From Pomphorhynchus laevis (Eukaryota > Acanthocephala > Palaeacanthocephala > Echinorhynchida > Pomphorhynchidae): a stretch of DNA of 64,000 nucleotides. Both the position numbers and the translations under genes were made by a program. Position 1 is the first letter of the stretch, and each line of letters starts with the position of its first letter. Below, piece after piece: positions 46,735-57,371 of this stretch. The notes beneath the pieces are model-generated. The model made no database searches and was not told the DNA's origin. It saw only the letters and a list, made by a program, of their open reading frames with translations. The stretch lies in contig WNNJ02002138.1 in NCBI GenBank assembly GCA_012934845.2, positions 1-64,000 of the forward strand. The letters are read 5' to 3'.

Positions 46735-46747
46735 CAGAGTATTTCAT

Positions 46748-46937
46748 TATTATAGACCCCTTTTTGCATTATTATAGACCCCTTTTTGCATTATTATAGA
46801 CCCCTATTTGCATTATTATAGAACCCTTTTTGCATTATTATGGACCCCTATTTGCATTATTATAGACCCTTTTTGCATTATTATAGACCCCTATTTGCAT
46901 TATTATAGACCCCTATTTGCATTATTATAGACTCCTC
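46748..46937. repeat. Subterminal 22-bp repeat array, left
   Basis: Nine head-to-tail units of ATTATTATAGACCCCT with small variants; the last merges into CTCCTTCAGG. It is the mirror image of the right-hand array, which begins CCTGAAGGAGGGGTCTATAA. Confidence 0.9.
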
Positions 46938-47020
46938 CTTCAGGTTGCTTTGGTTCATGTTATTTTTTACGAATAACCATAATATAATTTTAAAACTAAA
47001 AATATAAAAAGGTATTTAAT

Positions 47021-48071
47021 TTAAATAAAATCAGCATGTACAATTGCTTGTAAAACCCATCTTCTCATATGTTCAAAGTATCCAGTCATTATGAAGTTAT
47101 CATTTGTAACTATGTCATTAATTACACCAATAAGCATTTGAGGATTGGTAGATGCGGGTCGTTGTTTGATTCTTGCTTTTAGACATGCAAAGCATTCCTC
47201 AATAGGATTGAGCTGAGGAGAGTACGGAGGTAAGAACATAAGTATGTAGGTTTCCATGTTAAACGCTTCGCGAACCTCGGATGTCTTGTGTATGGATGTG
47301 TTGTCCATTATTACATATTTCCTGTTGTTGCTTTCTAACAGTGGAAACTTTGAAGAAATGAATTCTATAATATTAATAGATTTAAAACTTCCGATTTTGG
47401 TTTTATGTGCGAAAACACCAGAAGTTGTTATAGCACACAGCAGTGAAACATTTACACATTTCGAATTTGGGACATTAATAAAACACTTCGTATTTTTTTG
47501 GCGAATACCCCATTTTCTGATGCAAATGTAGATTAAACCCAGATTCGTCAAAAAAAGTCAATCTGTCATCGGCAATCGTATTGATAGTTGTTCCATATTG
47601 GGCCCTTGTTGTTTTGTTGATGTTACTGTTTCTATTTATCGGAACCAAGGTCAGCGTCTTCCTTGTGTAATTCATTTTCTTTATGATTCTTGAGACGGTT
47701 GAAATGGAATAGGAACCTAAAGCATTGAATGAAGAAAGAGTAGATGTCAGTGTTTTTAAACTTGCGCATGGGTTAGAAGCTATCTCTGTAGATAAAATGA
47801 TTTTCTCAAACGACAAATTTTTCAAGTTCCGTTTTTTTTCTCCAGCAGTTTTAAAATTTGTTAAATCAACAAAATCCCCATTGAGATATTTCTTATAACC
47901 TTTTTACTGTACTTTTTGATAGGTTTAATATAGAAGACATGTCCTTAAAGGTTAAGTCATTTCCCTGCTGATTGAGAAAACATTCTATAATGTTTCTGGT
48001 AATCACTTGTCTCTTTTTACGTGTTTCTTCTTCATGTTCTCTGCTGGTTTCTACATTTTGAGTATTCATTC
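47021..48071 (-). pseudogene. Tc1-like DD34E transposase, broken
   Basis: Starts near 48071 with MNTQNVETSREHEEETRKKR and an N-terminal helix-turn-helix (DMSSILNLSKSTVKRL). A shift near 47900 moves on to YKKYLNGDFVDLTNFKTAGE, then TISTVSR-type helices (47825-47475). A second shift near 47500-47550 separates DRLTFFDESGFNLH (first Asp) from the rest. The core reads KYVIMDNTSIHKT (second Asp) and LPPYSPQLNPIEECF; 34 residues separate that Asp from the Glu, so DD34E. Confidence 0.85.
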
Positions 48072-48269
48072 TTGGGTAAAATTTTTATTTAAATATAAAC
48101 CAAAGCAACCTGAAGGAGGGGTCTATAATAATGCAAATAGGGGTCTATAATAATGCAAATAGGGGTCTATAATAATGTAAAAAGGGGTCTATAATAATGC
48201 AAATAGGAGTCCATAATAAAGCAAAAAGGGTTCTATAATAGAACCCTTTTCTATAATAGAACCCTATAA

Positions 48270-50440
48270 TAGAACCATAAGAGAAGATGTTTTGAGAGTT
48301 TACAACCAATTCCCGTGTACTTTTATGAACACGGACAAGCTATCATTGAATATGATCACTGATTACCTACATAAATTATCTGATATTCTTGCCCCTATGC
48401 GCGAATCCTCTTATGCTGCTAAGTCACCTGCATGGATAGATTCCAACGTCAGACAACTAATAAGTTCAAGAAATTGTTTATGGAAGCTTCAGCGTTCTGA
48501 CTCTAGTTTCTCTGCCAGATATAAATATGTTCGAAATCTTTGTACTAGAGTGAAAGCAACAAAACGATGTGCATTCGAATCGTCTATCGCTAATAATGTA
48601 ACACGAAATCCAAAACTATTCTGGGCCTATGTTCGTCGCAACAGAACCCTTAATACAGAAATCAAGTATGTCCTTAATGCGGAGGGATGTATGATAACTT
48701 CTCAGAGTGGTATTGTGGAATGCCTTGCTACGTCTTTTTCGATACCGACAAATAATTCACAAAGAGCTTCTATCACTTCGCATGGTGTAGCATTAAAGCA
48801 ATCTTCGCGTTTTCTTCCAGTAACGATTAGTGAGATTGTAAGTCAGCTTGATCAGCTTGACCCATTTAGCTCTACTGGCCCTGATGACATTTCTCCGTTT
48901 CTCTTGAAGAATTTATCTAGATATTTGGCTCCTTCCCTTCTTGCTATTTTTGAGAACAGTTTGACCAGTGGATGTGTTCCTGAAGTCTGGAAAACTGCCA
49001 TCGTAGTTCCGATCCCAAAGAAAACCATTGCAACGGCTTGTACTGACTATAGACCAATCAGCCTGACTAGTTCTCTATGCAAAGTGCTTGAAAAGTTGAT
49101 CGCCACCCGGATCAGGCATCACTTGAGGGAACTCGGAATAATGTCGTCTTCTCAACACGGTTTCCTTCCTGGTCGTTCCTGCTTAACAAACTTATTGACT
49201 TCACGCGAAATGTGGGTTGAGGCGGTCAGTCGCGGCCAATCAATTAATGTGGTATTCATTGACTTTTCAAGAGCATTCGATCGGGTGCCGCATGAGAGCT
49301 TGGTAGCATTACTATTTAACTACGGCATTCCTGTAATGTTGTGTAATTGGATTCAAGATTTCCTACGTAATCGTTTCTTTAGGGTGAGAGTTGGCACCCA
49401 TCTTTCCACTTCCAGACGCGTTTACTGTGGTGTTCCGCAGGGTACCGTACTAGGACCTCTGCTGTTTATTGTGTTCCTTAACGATTTGTTGCTGCGGATT
49501 CAGAGTCCCTGTCTTGCTTTTGCTGACGACCTTAAAATATGGTCTGTAGATGATATTGATCCGCTTGGCATTTCCCTGCAGGAAGACCTTAATGAAATAT
49601 ACCAATGGAGTGAGGCTACTGGTATGAAGATCAATGTTGACAAATGCGGCCACATGAAATTAGGAAGGCGTTGCGATGACCGTCGTTTTCGCCTCGGAAC
49701 TTCAATTCTTAATGTCGTCATGGAGTATAGGGATCTGGGTGTCATGGTGCATAGGACATTGAAATCCCGATCAAATACAGAGTTTGCCTACAGCAAGGCT
49801 TTGCGAGCTATGTACTGCGTCAAAAATGCATTTATTCGTATTAATCCATACGTCTTCAAACGGCTTTACTGCGCTCTTGTTCGCCCGCATATAGAGTACT
49901 GCGTGCAAGCAGTTTTTCCATACACTAAGAAAGAGTTCAATAGACTAGAGTCAATCCTTCGTAGAGGTTCTCGAATGTGTATGGATGGATCATATTCATA
50001 TCGTGAGCGGCTTGAATTTCTAAAGATACCATCTTTGGGTCAGAGGCTATATTACCTAGACCTTGTTGCATTATGGCGAATGGTTAATGGGATAGATGGT
50101 TTTCCCTCGTGCTATGTTAAAGTTTGTTCTCAGACGCATCGTGGCCACCCGTTAAAACTATTTAAGTTTCCCCACGGTAAAGTAGTGAGTTTGGCTAGGC
50201 TCTCACATCGAGCATTAAACGCCTGGAACACGTTGCCAGGAGAAATAGCATGTACCAAGGACTTATCTCAATTTAAAGATCAACTTCGTCAGTGGATTAA
50301 CGATCATGGCATTCCGAATGTATACAATATTATGTAACCGCTATTAACTTTTTTTTTCTTCTTTTCTTTTCTTTTTTATTTCCTATGTGATCAGTTGAAA
50401 CAGCCATTTGGCTATAACTTGTAATACTAATAATAATAAT
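48270..50440 (+). mobile_element. LINE D, 5'-truncated CR1/Jockey-group LINE inside the transposon end
   Basis: Plus-strand LINE inserted into the right repeat array of the Tc1-like element. It lacks the 5' UTR, ORF1 and endonuclease core. The 3' UTR (50338-50440) has a CT-rich run, the hairpin AGCC-ATTT-GGCT and a (TAA)n tail that merges with the array sequence TAATAATGCAAATAGG. It is a close relative of LINE A. Confidence 0.87.
48292..50337 (+). CDS. LINE D ORF2 fragment: linker and complete reverse transcriptase
   Basis: An open frame of about 680 codons to TAA at 50337 with no internal stop. It begins after the endonuclease core (TDYLHKLSDILAPMR) and covers the basic linker, SSTGPDDISPFLL, TDYRPISLTSSLCKVLEK, SQHGFLPGRSCLTNLL, FIDFSRAFDRVPHE, GVPQGTVLGPLLF and FADD near 49530, then the thumb and RALNAWNTLPGEI. 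It lacks its own start; the RT domain looks whole, but without the endonuclease it could not support normal insertion. Confidence 0.9.
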   Translation: MRVYNQFPCTFMNTDKLSLNMITDYLHKLSDILAPMRESSYAAKSPAWIDSNVRQLISSRNCLWKLQRSDSSFSARYKYVRNLCTRVKATKRCAFESSIANNVTRNPKLFWAYVRRNRTLNTEIKYVLNAEGCMITSQSGIVECLATSFSIPTNNSQRASITSHGVALKQSSRFLPVTISEIVSQLDQLDPFSSTGPDDISPFLLKNLSRYLAPSLLAIFENSLTSGCVPEVWKTAIVVPIPKKTIATACTDYRPISLTSSLCKVLEKLIATRIRHHLRELGIMSSSQHGFLPGRSCLTNLLTSREMWVEAVSRGQSINVVFIDFSRAFDRVPHESLVALLFNYGIPVMLCNWIQDFLRNRFFRVRVGTHLSTSRRVYCGVPQGTVLGPLLFIVFLNDLLLRIQSPCLAFADDLKIWSVDDIDPLGISLQEDLNEIYQWSEATGMKINVDKCGHMKLGRRCDDRRFRLGTSILNVVMEYRDLGVMVHRTLKSRSNTEFAYSKALRAMYCVKNAFIRINPYVFKRLYCALVRPHIEYCVQAVFPYTKKEFNRLESILRRGSRMCMDGSYSYRERLEFLKIPSLGQRLYYLDLVALWRMVNGIDGFPSCYVKVCSQTHRGHPLKLFKFPHGKVVSLARLSHRALNAWNTLPGEIACTKDLSQFKDQLRQWINDHGIPNVYNIM

Positions 50441-50518
50441 GCAAATAGGGGTCTATAATAATGCAAATAGGGGTCTATAATAATGCAAAAAGGGTCTATA
50501 ATAATGAAATACTCTGTA

Positions 50519-50700
50519 TCTTTAATGTAAAGTAAGTGCTGAACAGAACTTTCGTCATTATTCTCATGACGATTTGTTATGCTTTAGCATAAGAAATCGA
50601 AAACTTTCTTAAATTATTATGTCATTATATCTATCTTGTAGCACTCGAGTAATTTTACGATAACCAACGCCATGTCTGAAATGTCTTTCAGACTAGCTAA
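50519..50700. other. Gap between the transposon and LINE E
   Basis: AT-rich sequence with no ORF. It may be part of the LINE E 5' UTR, whose exact start I cannot fix. Confidence 0.4.
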
Positions 50701-50794
50701 AATTGTCTTGATTGTTAAATACTTACAATAAAATAACATACAATAAAATAACATACAAACCAATATCAAACAGGAAGAACCAATATCAAACATC

Positions 50795-52030
50795 ATGGTC
50801 AAACAGAGGAAGACTACAAAGCGAGCTATTGCAACAAAGTTTGTGGATCATCAGATTCAATGTTCTAGTGAAGATTGTAGTGTGTGGACAAGTGTATCGT
50901 TTCCGGAGGAAAAGAAATCTGCGCTATCGAATAAATCATTTTACTGTGGGTACTGCTGCGCATCTTTGCTAATTCATTTGAAGGGCCATTGTGACGAGAA
51001 AATATCTACAAATGCTTCGGAAAGGAACACATATTCAAAAAGTTGCATCGATCGGGAAGTACAAAGTTCTGGCGAATCAGATACCTATAAAGATATACCC
51101 ATTCAAGAGTTTCACGTTCAGAACACTAAAAATACAAATAGCGAAATACCAAGTTCATCCCGTATCTGGAAAAAAGGTCATCCAAATTCACGCGTGATGC
51201 AAACGTTGAGTAAGAAATTTGAAGGCAATAGTGCGTCGTCAATATCGGTTGTTAGTGGTGAGCCGTCGGTGTCGCTGGACAATGATGCTTTGAAGGTATC
51301 GGACAATTACGAAGTATCGTCTATATCGGTGATTAATGATTATCGCAATGAAATCGGTATAACTGGAGTCACCGATGAACGAGCTTCACACAATGATACA
51401 GACGTCGATATAGATAATGTTCACTCAGCTTTCAAGTGTATTTGTTCAAATGAGATGGAACAAGGGCGAGACGCAAGAAGCAAACCGGATGAGGGTGGTG
51501 ACGGCAGCGATTCTTTCAGCAAAAAAACGTATTTTGATAATAAAAGTCACACAGATCGCAATCATACATTAAATAGGGGCTGTAACATACTTATTTGGGG
51601 TTTAGATGAGTCATCAGCCTCAAGTGCACAGGAGCGGCTTGATGATGATATTGCCGGTTTACGTGTGTTCTTTTCTAATTTGCTCGAAAAAGGTGAGGAA
51701 GAGGTCGCATCGTCTATTTTAGTAAGGCAGCTCTATAGGTTGGGTAAGAAAAACGATAGATCACGATTGCTAAAGGTTGTGTTAGGATCGGCAGAGCAAG
51801 CAAAGTGTCTTTTAGACCGTGGTTATCGACTTAAAGGTAACAAAATACGAATTTTACGTGATCTTTCTCTCGAAGACAGGCAAAAATTGAAGGATATCAA
51901 GGCGGAACTTCATTACAGGCTGCAAAACGGTGAATCGAATCTGTGCATTCGAAATTTTCGGGTTGTGAGGTGGCGTCCTGCAGTTCGATGGAGATCGATC
52001 AATCTTTCTCTAGACCTTACAACGCCATGA
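50795..52030 (+). CDS. LINE E ORF1: PHD-like finger / RNA-binding protein
   Basis: 411 codons, intact, from an ATG at 50795. Finger cysteines are at residues 23, 28, 51 and 54 (CSSEDCSVW, then FYCGYCC). A long acidic and Ser-rich middle region follows. The C-terminal domain at about residues 265-400 has SAQERLDDDIAGLR, RSRLLKVVLGSAEQA, KIRILRDLSLEDRQK and CIRNFRVVRWRPAVRW. The likely role is binding element RNA and helping target-primed reverse transcription. The last 43 nt overlap ORF2 counted from its first ATG. Confidence 0.92.
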   Translation: MVKQRKTTKRAIATKFVDHQIQCSSEDCSVWTSVSFPEEKKSALSNKSFYCGYCCASLLIHLKGHCDEKISTNASERNTYSKSCIDREVQSSGESDTYKDIPIQEFHVQNTKNTNSEIPSSSRIWKKGHPNSRVMQTLSKKFEGNSASSISVVSGEPSVSLDNDALKVSDNYEVSSISVINDYRNEIGITGVTDERASHNDTDVDIDNVHSAFKCICSNEMEQGRDARSKPDEGGDGSDSFSKKTYFDNKSHTDRNHTLNRGCNILIWGLDESSASSAQERLDDDIAGLRVFFSNLLEKGEEEVASSILVRQLYRLGKKNDRSRLLKVVLGSAEQAKCLLDRGYRLKGNKIRILRDLSLEDRQKLKDIKAELHYRLQNGESNLCIRNFRVVRWRPAVRWRSINLSLDLTTP

Positions 52031-54910
52031 TTGGACATCTAGTGGATATATGTTTGGAAAGGAAGTTGCCATCTAATTGTTCAGAGAGAATATGTAATAA
52101 TGAATGTCCTCTGGTGGTAGGTTACTCCAATATCAGAAGCTTACCTGCTCAATTGTCTGAAGTGCAGCAGTTTATATCTTTTAAAGATTTTGACGTGTTT
52201 TGCATTTCTGAGTCATGGCTTCATTATCAAATTAATGATGACCTTATGGCTATCTCTGGGTATCGACTTTTGAGAGCAGATAGAGTTGCAGGTCGTCGTG
52301 GCGGGGGTGTTGCTGCTTATATTAAAAACACCTTATCAATTACGAAGATTACTGAATTGTGCGATGATCACTATTCATTCGAGTTATTGTCATTCTGCGT
52401 CAATGATACTCATTGTTCAATAGATATCTGCGTCGTATACAGATCACCCTCAGTTCATACACAGTTAGATCTTCTGAAAAATCAGTTAAGATCATTCTGC
52501 TCCTCAAATTATTTCTTCCTTATTGGGGATTTTAATCTTCCTCAAGTTAACTGGATTAGTAACAACCGGTATTACTATAATGTCGAAAACTGCGAGCTTG
52601 CTGAATTCTTGCTGGCAGAGCTTCTCCTGATCCAACATATTAATCAGCCAACATGTATATCGTCTCAACCAGAGACAATATTAGATCTTGGGTTTACCAA
52701 GCGCATTGAAGATGTAATCAGAGTTGATTTCGAGTCTCCTTTAGGAACCAGTGACCATTGTGTGATTTCAGTACAGATTGCTCACACTTTACAACGACGA
52801 TCTAAGTGCAGTGGCATCGGAAAGCGTAATTGGAATCGAGTAAATGTGGAAGATCTCCAACTCTATAGTCATCAGCTGAACTTCGGATCTGCTGATCTTC
52901 CAATTGATGATCATTTATCGTTAGTGACCAGTAACCTCATAACCATTTCGGATACGTTTGCACCAATAAGAAATAGGGCTTACAAGACGACAACGCCATT
53001 GTGGTTCGACAATGAGTTGGAGACTACGATAAAGGAAAGAAATCGATTATGGCGAATCTCTCAACGTAACACTGTTACGCACCGTGAGTACAAAACTCTT
53101 CGCAATCTATGCAACCAACTAAAACGCTCAAAAAGAAAAACATTTGAAGAGGGTATTGCTTCTGACATTAACAGGTCACCTAAACGTTTTTGGGCATACG
53201 TTAGACATCGTCGAATCCTACCTTCTACGATTAATTGTGTACGTTTAGAAAGTGGTGATGTAGTTGACAAGGAAGCTATTGTGGAAGCTCTTGCAAGCAG
53301 TTTTGTAGTATCTCCATCCTCGCAATCGAATATTGACCAGATACAGTACCCGCCCAACTTACAATCTAACTTACCAATATCTCCTATTAATGTCATTGAA
53401 GTTCAGTCTGAACTCCATAAATTAAATAGTTTTGGCTCTGCAGGACCAGATGGTGTATCCCCTTTTCTTTTGCGTACTCTGTCGCACATTATTGCTCCAA
53501 GCCTTACGTCTCTATTTCATCGAAGCTTACAGTATTCGTGGATTCCTGATGATTGGAAAAGGGCAATTGTTGTACCTATTCCAAAGAAACAGTTGGCACT
53601 AACTTGTTCAGATTTTAGACCAATTAGTCTTACCAGTGTTATTTCTAAAATTATGGAGAGACTCATTGCGAAGAGAATACGTGAACATCTAAATTTATAT
53701 CAAATTCTTGATGATTCTCAGCACGGCTTCCGACCTGGTCGCTCGTGCCTAACTAATCTGTTGAATGCTCGCGAACATTGGGTAGCTGCTCTTAGTTCGG
53801 GTCTTACAGTTGATATAATATTTCTTGATTTCTCTAAGGCCTTTGATAGAGTTCCACATGCCGGTTTAGATTCACTACTACGTCATTACGGTGTACCTAC
53901 GACAATTTGCAACTGGATTAAGACATTTCTCGAGGATCGATCATTCGTTGTGCGATTAGATGAAGTTTTGTCAACAGCTCGACGTGTTCATTCGGGTGTT
54001 CCTCAGGGCACGGTCCTAGGTCCACTTCTCTTTATCATCTTTTTGAATGACCTACTCCTAAGGTTAAAGTGTCCTCACCTGGCATTTGCTGACGATGTTA
54101 AAATATGGGCAACAACCCAAAACGAGGCGGATTGTGAATTTTTACAATGTGACCTTAACCGTATCGGGACTTGGTGTAATAGCACTGGCTTGATACTCAA
54201 CGCGACAAAATGTGTATGGATCAGATTGGGTAGAGATAAAACTCATTTCGATTACAAAATAAATGGACACTCAATCAAGCGAGTCTCAGAACATCCCGAC
54301 CTGGGAGTGATAATTCACGAATCGCTAAAGACAAGAGCAAATAGTGATCACGCGCGGTTAAAAGCGATACGTGCCTTATACTGCATAAAAATGACTTTTG
54401 CAAAATTATCGCCGCAAATCTTCGCCAAACTTTATTGTGCCCTAGTAAGACCACATCTTGAGTATTGTGTACAGGCAACCTTTCCAACGACCAGGAGTGA
54501 GTTGAATAACTTGGAAAGTGTAATGAGACGAGCTTCTCGGATGTGTTGTCAAGGAAGCTTTATTTCAAGATTAAGATGTTTGAACGTTTTATCAGTGAGG
54601 TATCGGTATCTTTTTCTTGATCTGATTACACTTTGGAAAATTGTACATTCAGCTGATGGCTTTCCTTTGGGTGTAGTTAGATTTCGAGATAATTCGAGAT
54701 TGCGAGGCCATTGTAAGATGCTTTTTAAAAAAATTACCGGGTAAGCTGCGAAAATTTTGCAGACTGTCTGAACGGGCAGTAGATGTTTGGAATAGTTTGC
54801 CTGAACCTATCGCTGCCATCACCAATTTCCTCGCTTTCAAAAACAGGGTTCGACGTTGGATATACGTCCAGGCTGATTTGTCACCTTTTCTAACCTACCC
54901 ATTTGGTTGA
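51988..54910 (+). CDS. LINE E ORF2: APE endonuclease - reverse transcriptase, one 3' frameshift
   Basis: First ATG at 51988 (the frame is open from about 51943). Endonuclease: VVGYSNIRSLPAQ, CISESWLHYQ (catalytic Glu near residue 75), GDFNLPQVNW and SDHCVISV. RT: SAGPDGVSPFLLRTL, FRPISLTSVISKIMERL, SQHGFRPGRSCLTNLL, FLDFSKAFDRVPHA, GVPQGTVLGPLLF and FADD near residue 700. The original frame stops at 54744. A one-base change in the seven-A run at about 54726-54732 hides the last ~55 codons, which continue as GKLRKFCRLSERAVDVWNSL and end at TGA 54908-54910. Confidence 0.9.
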
Positions 54911-55084
54911 TCTTTTTTCTGTATTGTGTGATCGGCTTAAAGCCTTATGGCTAAGTCTGAACTTGATAATAATAATAATAATAATAATGTCCGTTAATGG
55001 AAAATATCACAAGGATGCTCTTAACAAAATATTGAGTTCACAGTATTATCTGATATTATTATATCCCCCGAATGAATAGTAATT

Positions 55085-55160
55085 AAAAAAGGATTTATTT
55101 TTACGTAGCAAATGCGTGCCGGCGAACGCTTACAAGACCACGAAGAAAAAACAAAAGTTT
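55085..55160 (-). mobile_element. Solo 3' tail of a LINE C-like element
   Basis: On the minus strand TTGTAAGCGTTCGCCGGCAC and GCATTTGCTACGTAAAAATA followed by AATCC match the LINE C 3' end. No RT is attached, so this is an extreme 5' truncation. The 200 bases that follow hold no recognised feature. Confidence 0.6.
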
Positions 55161-55359
55161 AAATCATGTGTAAAATGCTGATCTATTAATCAATCGTTAC
55201 ATGAATTCTAACAAAATCTAATGACAGTGTAGGCTGCAAGCCGCACTTGGAAAAAATTAATGATTAATAAAAATTCCTTTATTTAAGAACAAGCAACTAT
55301 ATTAAAAAAACAATATTTTAAAATTTGCCAAATTCGGACGTCCAATTGAAGTAGGGAAG

Positions 55360-56703
55360 CCATAGCTCGCCGGAGATCGAATGCGTTCGCAAGAGTGTCG
55401 TCTGCACGGTGCGGCTATGTTCAGCCCAGCTCCAATGCCATTATCATTTCTCTGACAAGTCTGTATCGACTCTAGATGTTGTTCTTTTATTACTCTGACA
55501 AGTCTGTATCGACTCTAGATGTTGTTCTTGATCATCATATATCAGACTGGATGAAGGCATTTCAATTAGATTAAGACGTTTGATTGACGGGGAAATCGTA
55601 TCGTCGCAGGCTGGGGGCACTACGGAAACAACTGTGATACCGCCCTTGAGTATGAAACACCGTTCCGCTGTGACATGGACCGGGATATATTCCGAATCAG
55701 TTTTCCCCAGTACTGTTCCACCCTCCGTAGGTTTCGATCACTGCTGCCGCGAAGCTATAACCGCTGTCCTCCATCTTGCGCCTATATTTCCTATCTTTAA
55801 CGGATACCGCATATTTGTTAGCTGCATATGCGGGGATGCGTGCTGCCATTTTGACGACTTAATTTTGTTGTGGATTCGTCACCGCAAAATCTACCGCTTG
55901 TGGGGGATCGCCATAAAAGAGAATGTTCGCTGGCCTTTCGCGTAAGTTTCTCTGATAAGATGATGTACTTCGCGGGCTACTCTCATACCAGCAGAGGTAG
56001 CAGCTTGGAATATGGTGTCCGAATACCGTCATGCCGGATGCCAGGAAATCCACCGAATTGACAAGTTAAAGCGTGGTAACCGTACTTATCTGCAGGTCTT
56101 AGGCAACGTCTACATCGGTAATCATCACAGTGAAATGGCAAGCCTAACCAAAGGCGTAGTAAAGCACAGAATTCATTTGGGGCCAAGCACATACCAGTTA
56201 TCTTGTTGGGTACTGCCTGCAACCACGAACATGCGTGTGGGCACGATACTGTCAAAAGTCTCGACGCATTAAAGGAGTCTGATTCCATAATAAGGGTTTC
56301 TCTGGTTCGGTTATTAATGAATTTCGAAATATTAGCTTGTCTACTGCGCAGCTTATCCAAATTGTCGTCTGGAGGTACTTGAATAAATGCAATGGCGTTC
56401 ACGTAACCAGGAAATGAGTTAGGATCAAGCGACAAACGATCTGCGACCATATGAATCCGGCAACAAAAGCCGGTCTAGAGTGCTGCTTACAACTGCGTAA
56501 ACCCAATCCCCCCAATTTCAGAGGTAAGCAGGCTTGTTGCCATGACTTGAAGTTAGTTTGGACTGCTGTAATTGCGATAAACGCATCCCTGATCGAACTA
56601 TCGAACAACCGGAAAAACTCTTCGGCAAAAATCGGATCAACTGTGCGCATGATATGATTGACGCGGCTGGAGGACGCACATGAGTGCAATAAGGTAAAGG
56701 CAA
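55360..56703 (-). pseudogene. RT thumb + zinc motif + restriction-like nuclease fragment (copy 1)
   Basis: Minus-strand C-terminal part of a retroelement polyprotein of the kind that carries a PD-(D/E)XK (restriction-like) nuclease behind the RT. In order: LPLKLGGLGLRSCKQH (56689 on), DPNSFPGYVNAI, a C/H cluster CRRCLRPADKYGYHALTC, GGFPGIRHDGI, RERPANILFYGDPPQAVDFAVT (the nuclease core), then VKDRKYRRKM and IETYGGWN. At least three frame changes break it. It is homologous to the + strand copy at 60830-61788. A 38-bp tandem duplication lies at 55454-55530. Confidence 0.68.
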
Positions 56704-57371
56704 TTTATATTAATTTTTCATTTAATATAAAATATAGAATGTTTATTATAAAATGTTTATTTTAATAAAAAATTTAATATAAAATTTTAATTCTATTTTT
56801 AATAAAAATTTTATTGAAATTTTTATAGATAAATAATTACTATAATGTAATTTGTAAGTAGTCTCTAAGGTAATATTTGACACATTTTAATCTAATAAAA
56901 AAATCTATAAGGAATTAGATCAGAATTAATTAATTTTGATATTTTAATAATTTGTTTCCAATGAAAAAAGACTAAAAGACTAATGCGGTCCAACCCACAT
57001 GTTAAGACGGAACCCTTTCTTTAAATATATAATATTAAATATATTATTAATATATTATTTTATCAAATATATGTTTAATATTATAAAGTAAATAAAGTAA
57101 ATTATCCGAGAGAGGATACAATCTTAATAGGAAATAATCTGTGAGAGGATATCATCCAAGAAAAATATCAAAAAATAATAAATCTCAAAAAATAAAGATT
57201 TTCTTCTAAAAAATATTTTCCAATTCGCTAAGTGGTTCATCAGTTTATCAGCTTTAGATTTATCAACCAAAACGAAATTCTTAAAAATTAACAAAATAAT
57301 AGTTTAAATTATAAATTGGAAACATCAAATATAATTCAAAAATTATGCAATTAATAGCAAAAATAACACAC
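56704..57371. other. AT-rich stretch, probably intron of the minus-strand gene
   Basis: No coding signal is seen. A short repeat with CCGAGAGAGGATACAATC and CTGTGAGAGGATATCATC occurs at about 57105-57150. It lies 3' of the exon at 57372-57618 and probably is intron. Confidence 0.45.

Larger units (their letters stand above)
46735..50516 (-). mobile_element. Tc1-like DD34E transposon with repeat-array ends, carrying LINE D
   Basis: Terminal inverted repeats begin CAGAGTATTTCATTATTATA and are flanked by TA at 46733-46734 and 50517-50518. Each end continues as an array of 22-bp units (GCATTATTATAGACCCCT followed by TTTT or ATTT): nine at 46748-46937 and, inverted, about six at 48105-48250 plus three at 50445-50510. 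The right array is split by LINE D. Without LINE D the element is about 1.6 kb. The transposase is on the minus strand. Confidence 0.87.
50700..54987 (+). mobile_element. LINE E, near full-length CR1/Jockey-group LINE
   Basis: A plus-strand LINE with a short AT-rich 5' UTR, an intact ORF1, an ORF2 open except for one shift close to its end, and a 3' UTR with the hairpin AGCC-TTAT-GGCT and a (TAA)7-like tail at 54966-54987. ORF2 is in the -1 frame relative to ORF1 and overlaps it, as in LINE A. It is one of the two best-preserved LINEs in the window. Confidence 0.92.

Noticed and set aside
46748-46937. CRISPR-like array
   Set aside because: The 22-bp units are contiguous without unique spacers and are mirrored at the other end of a transposon in eukaryotic DNA.
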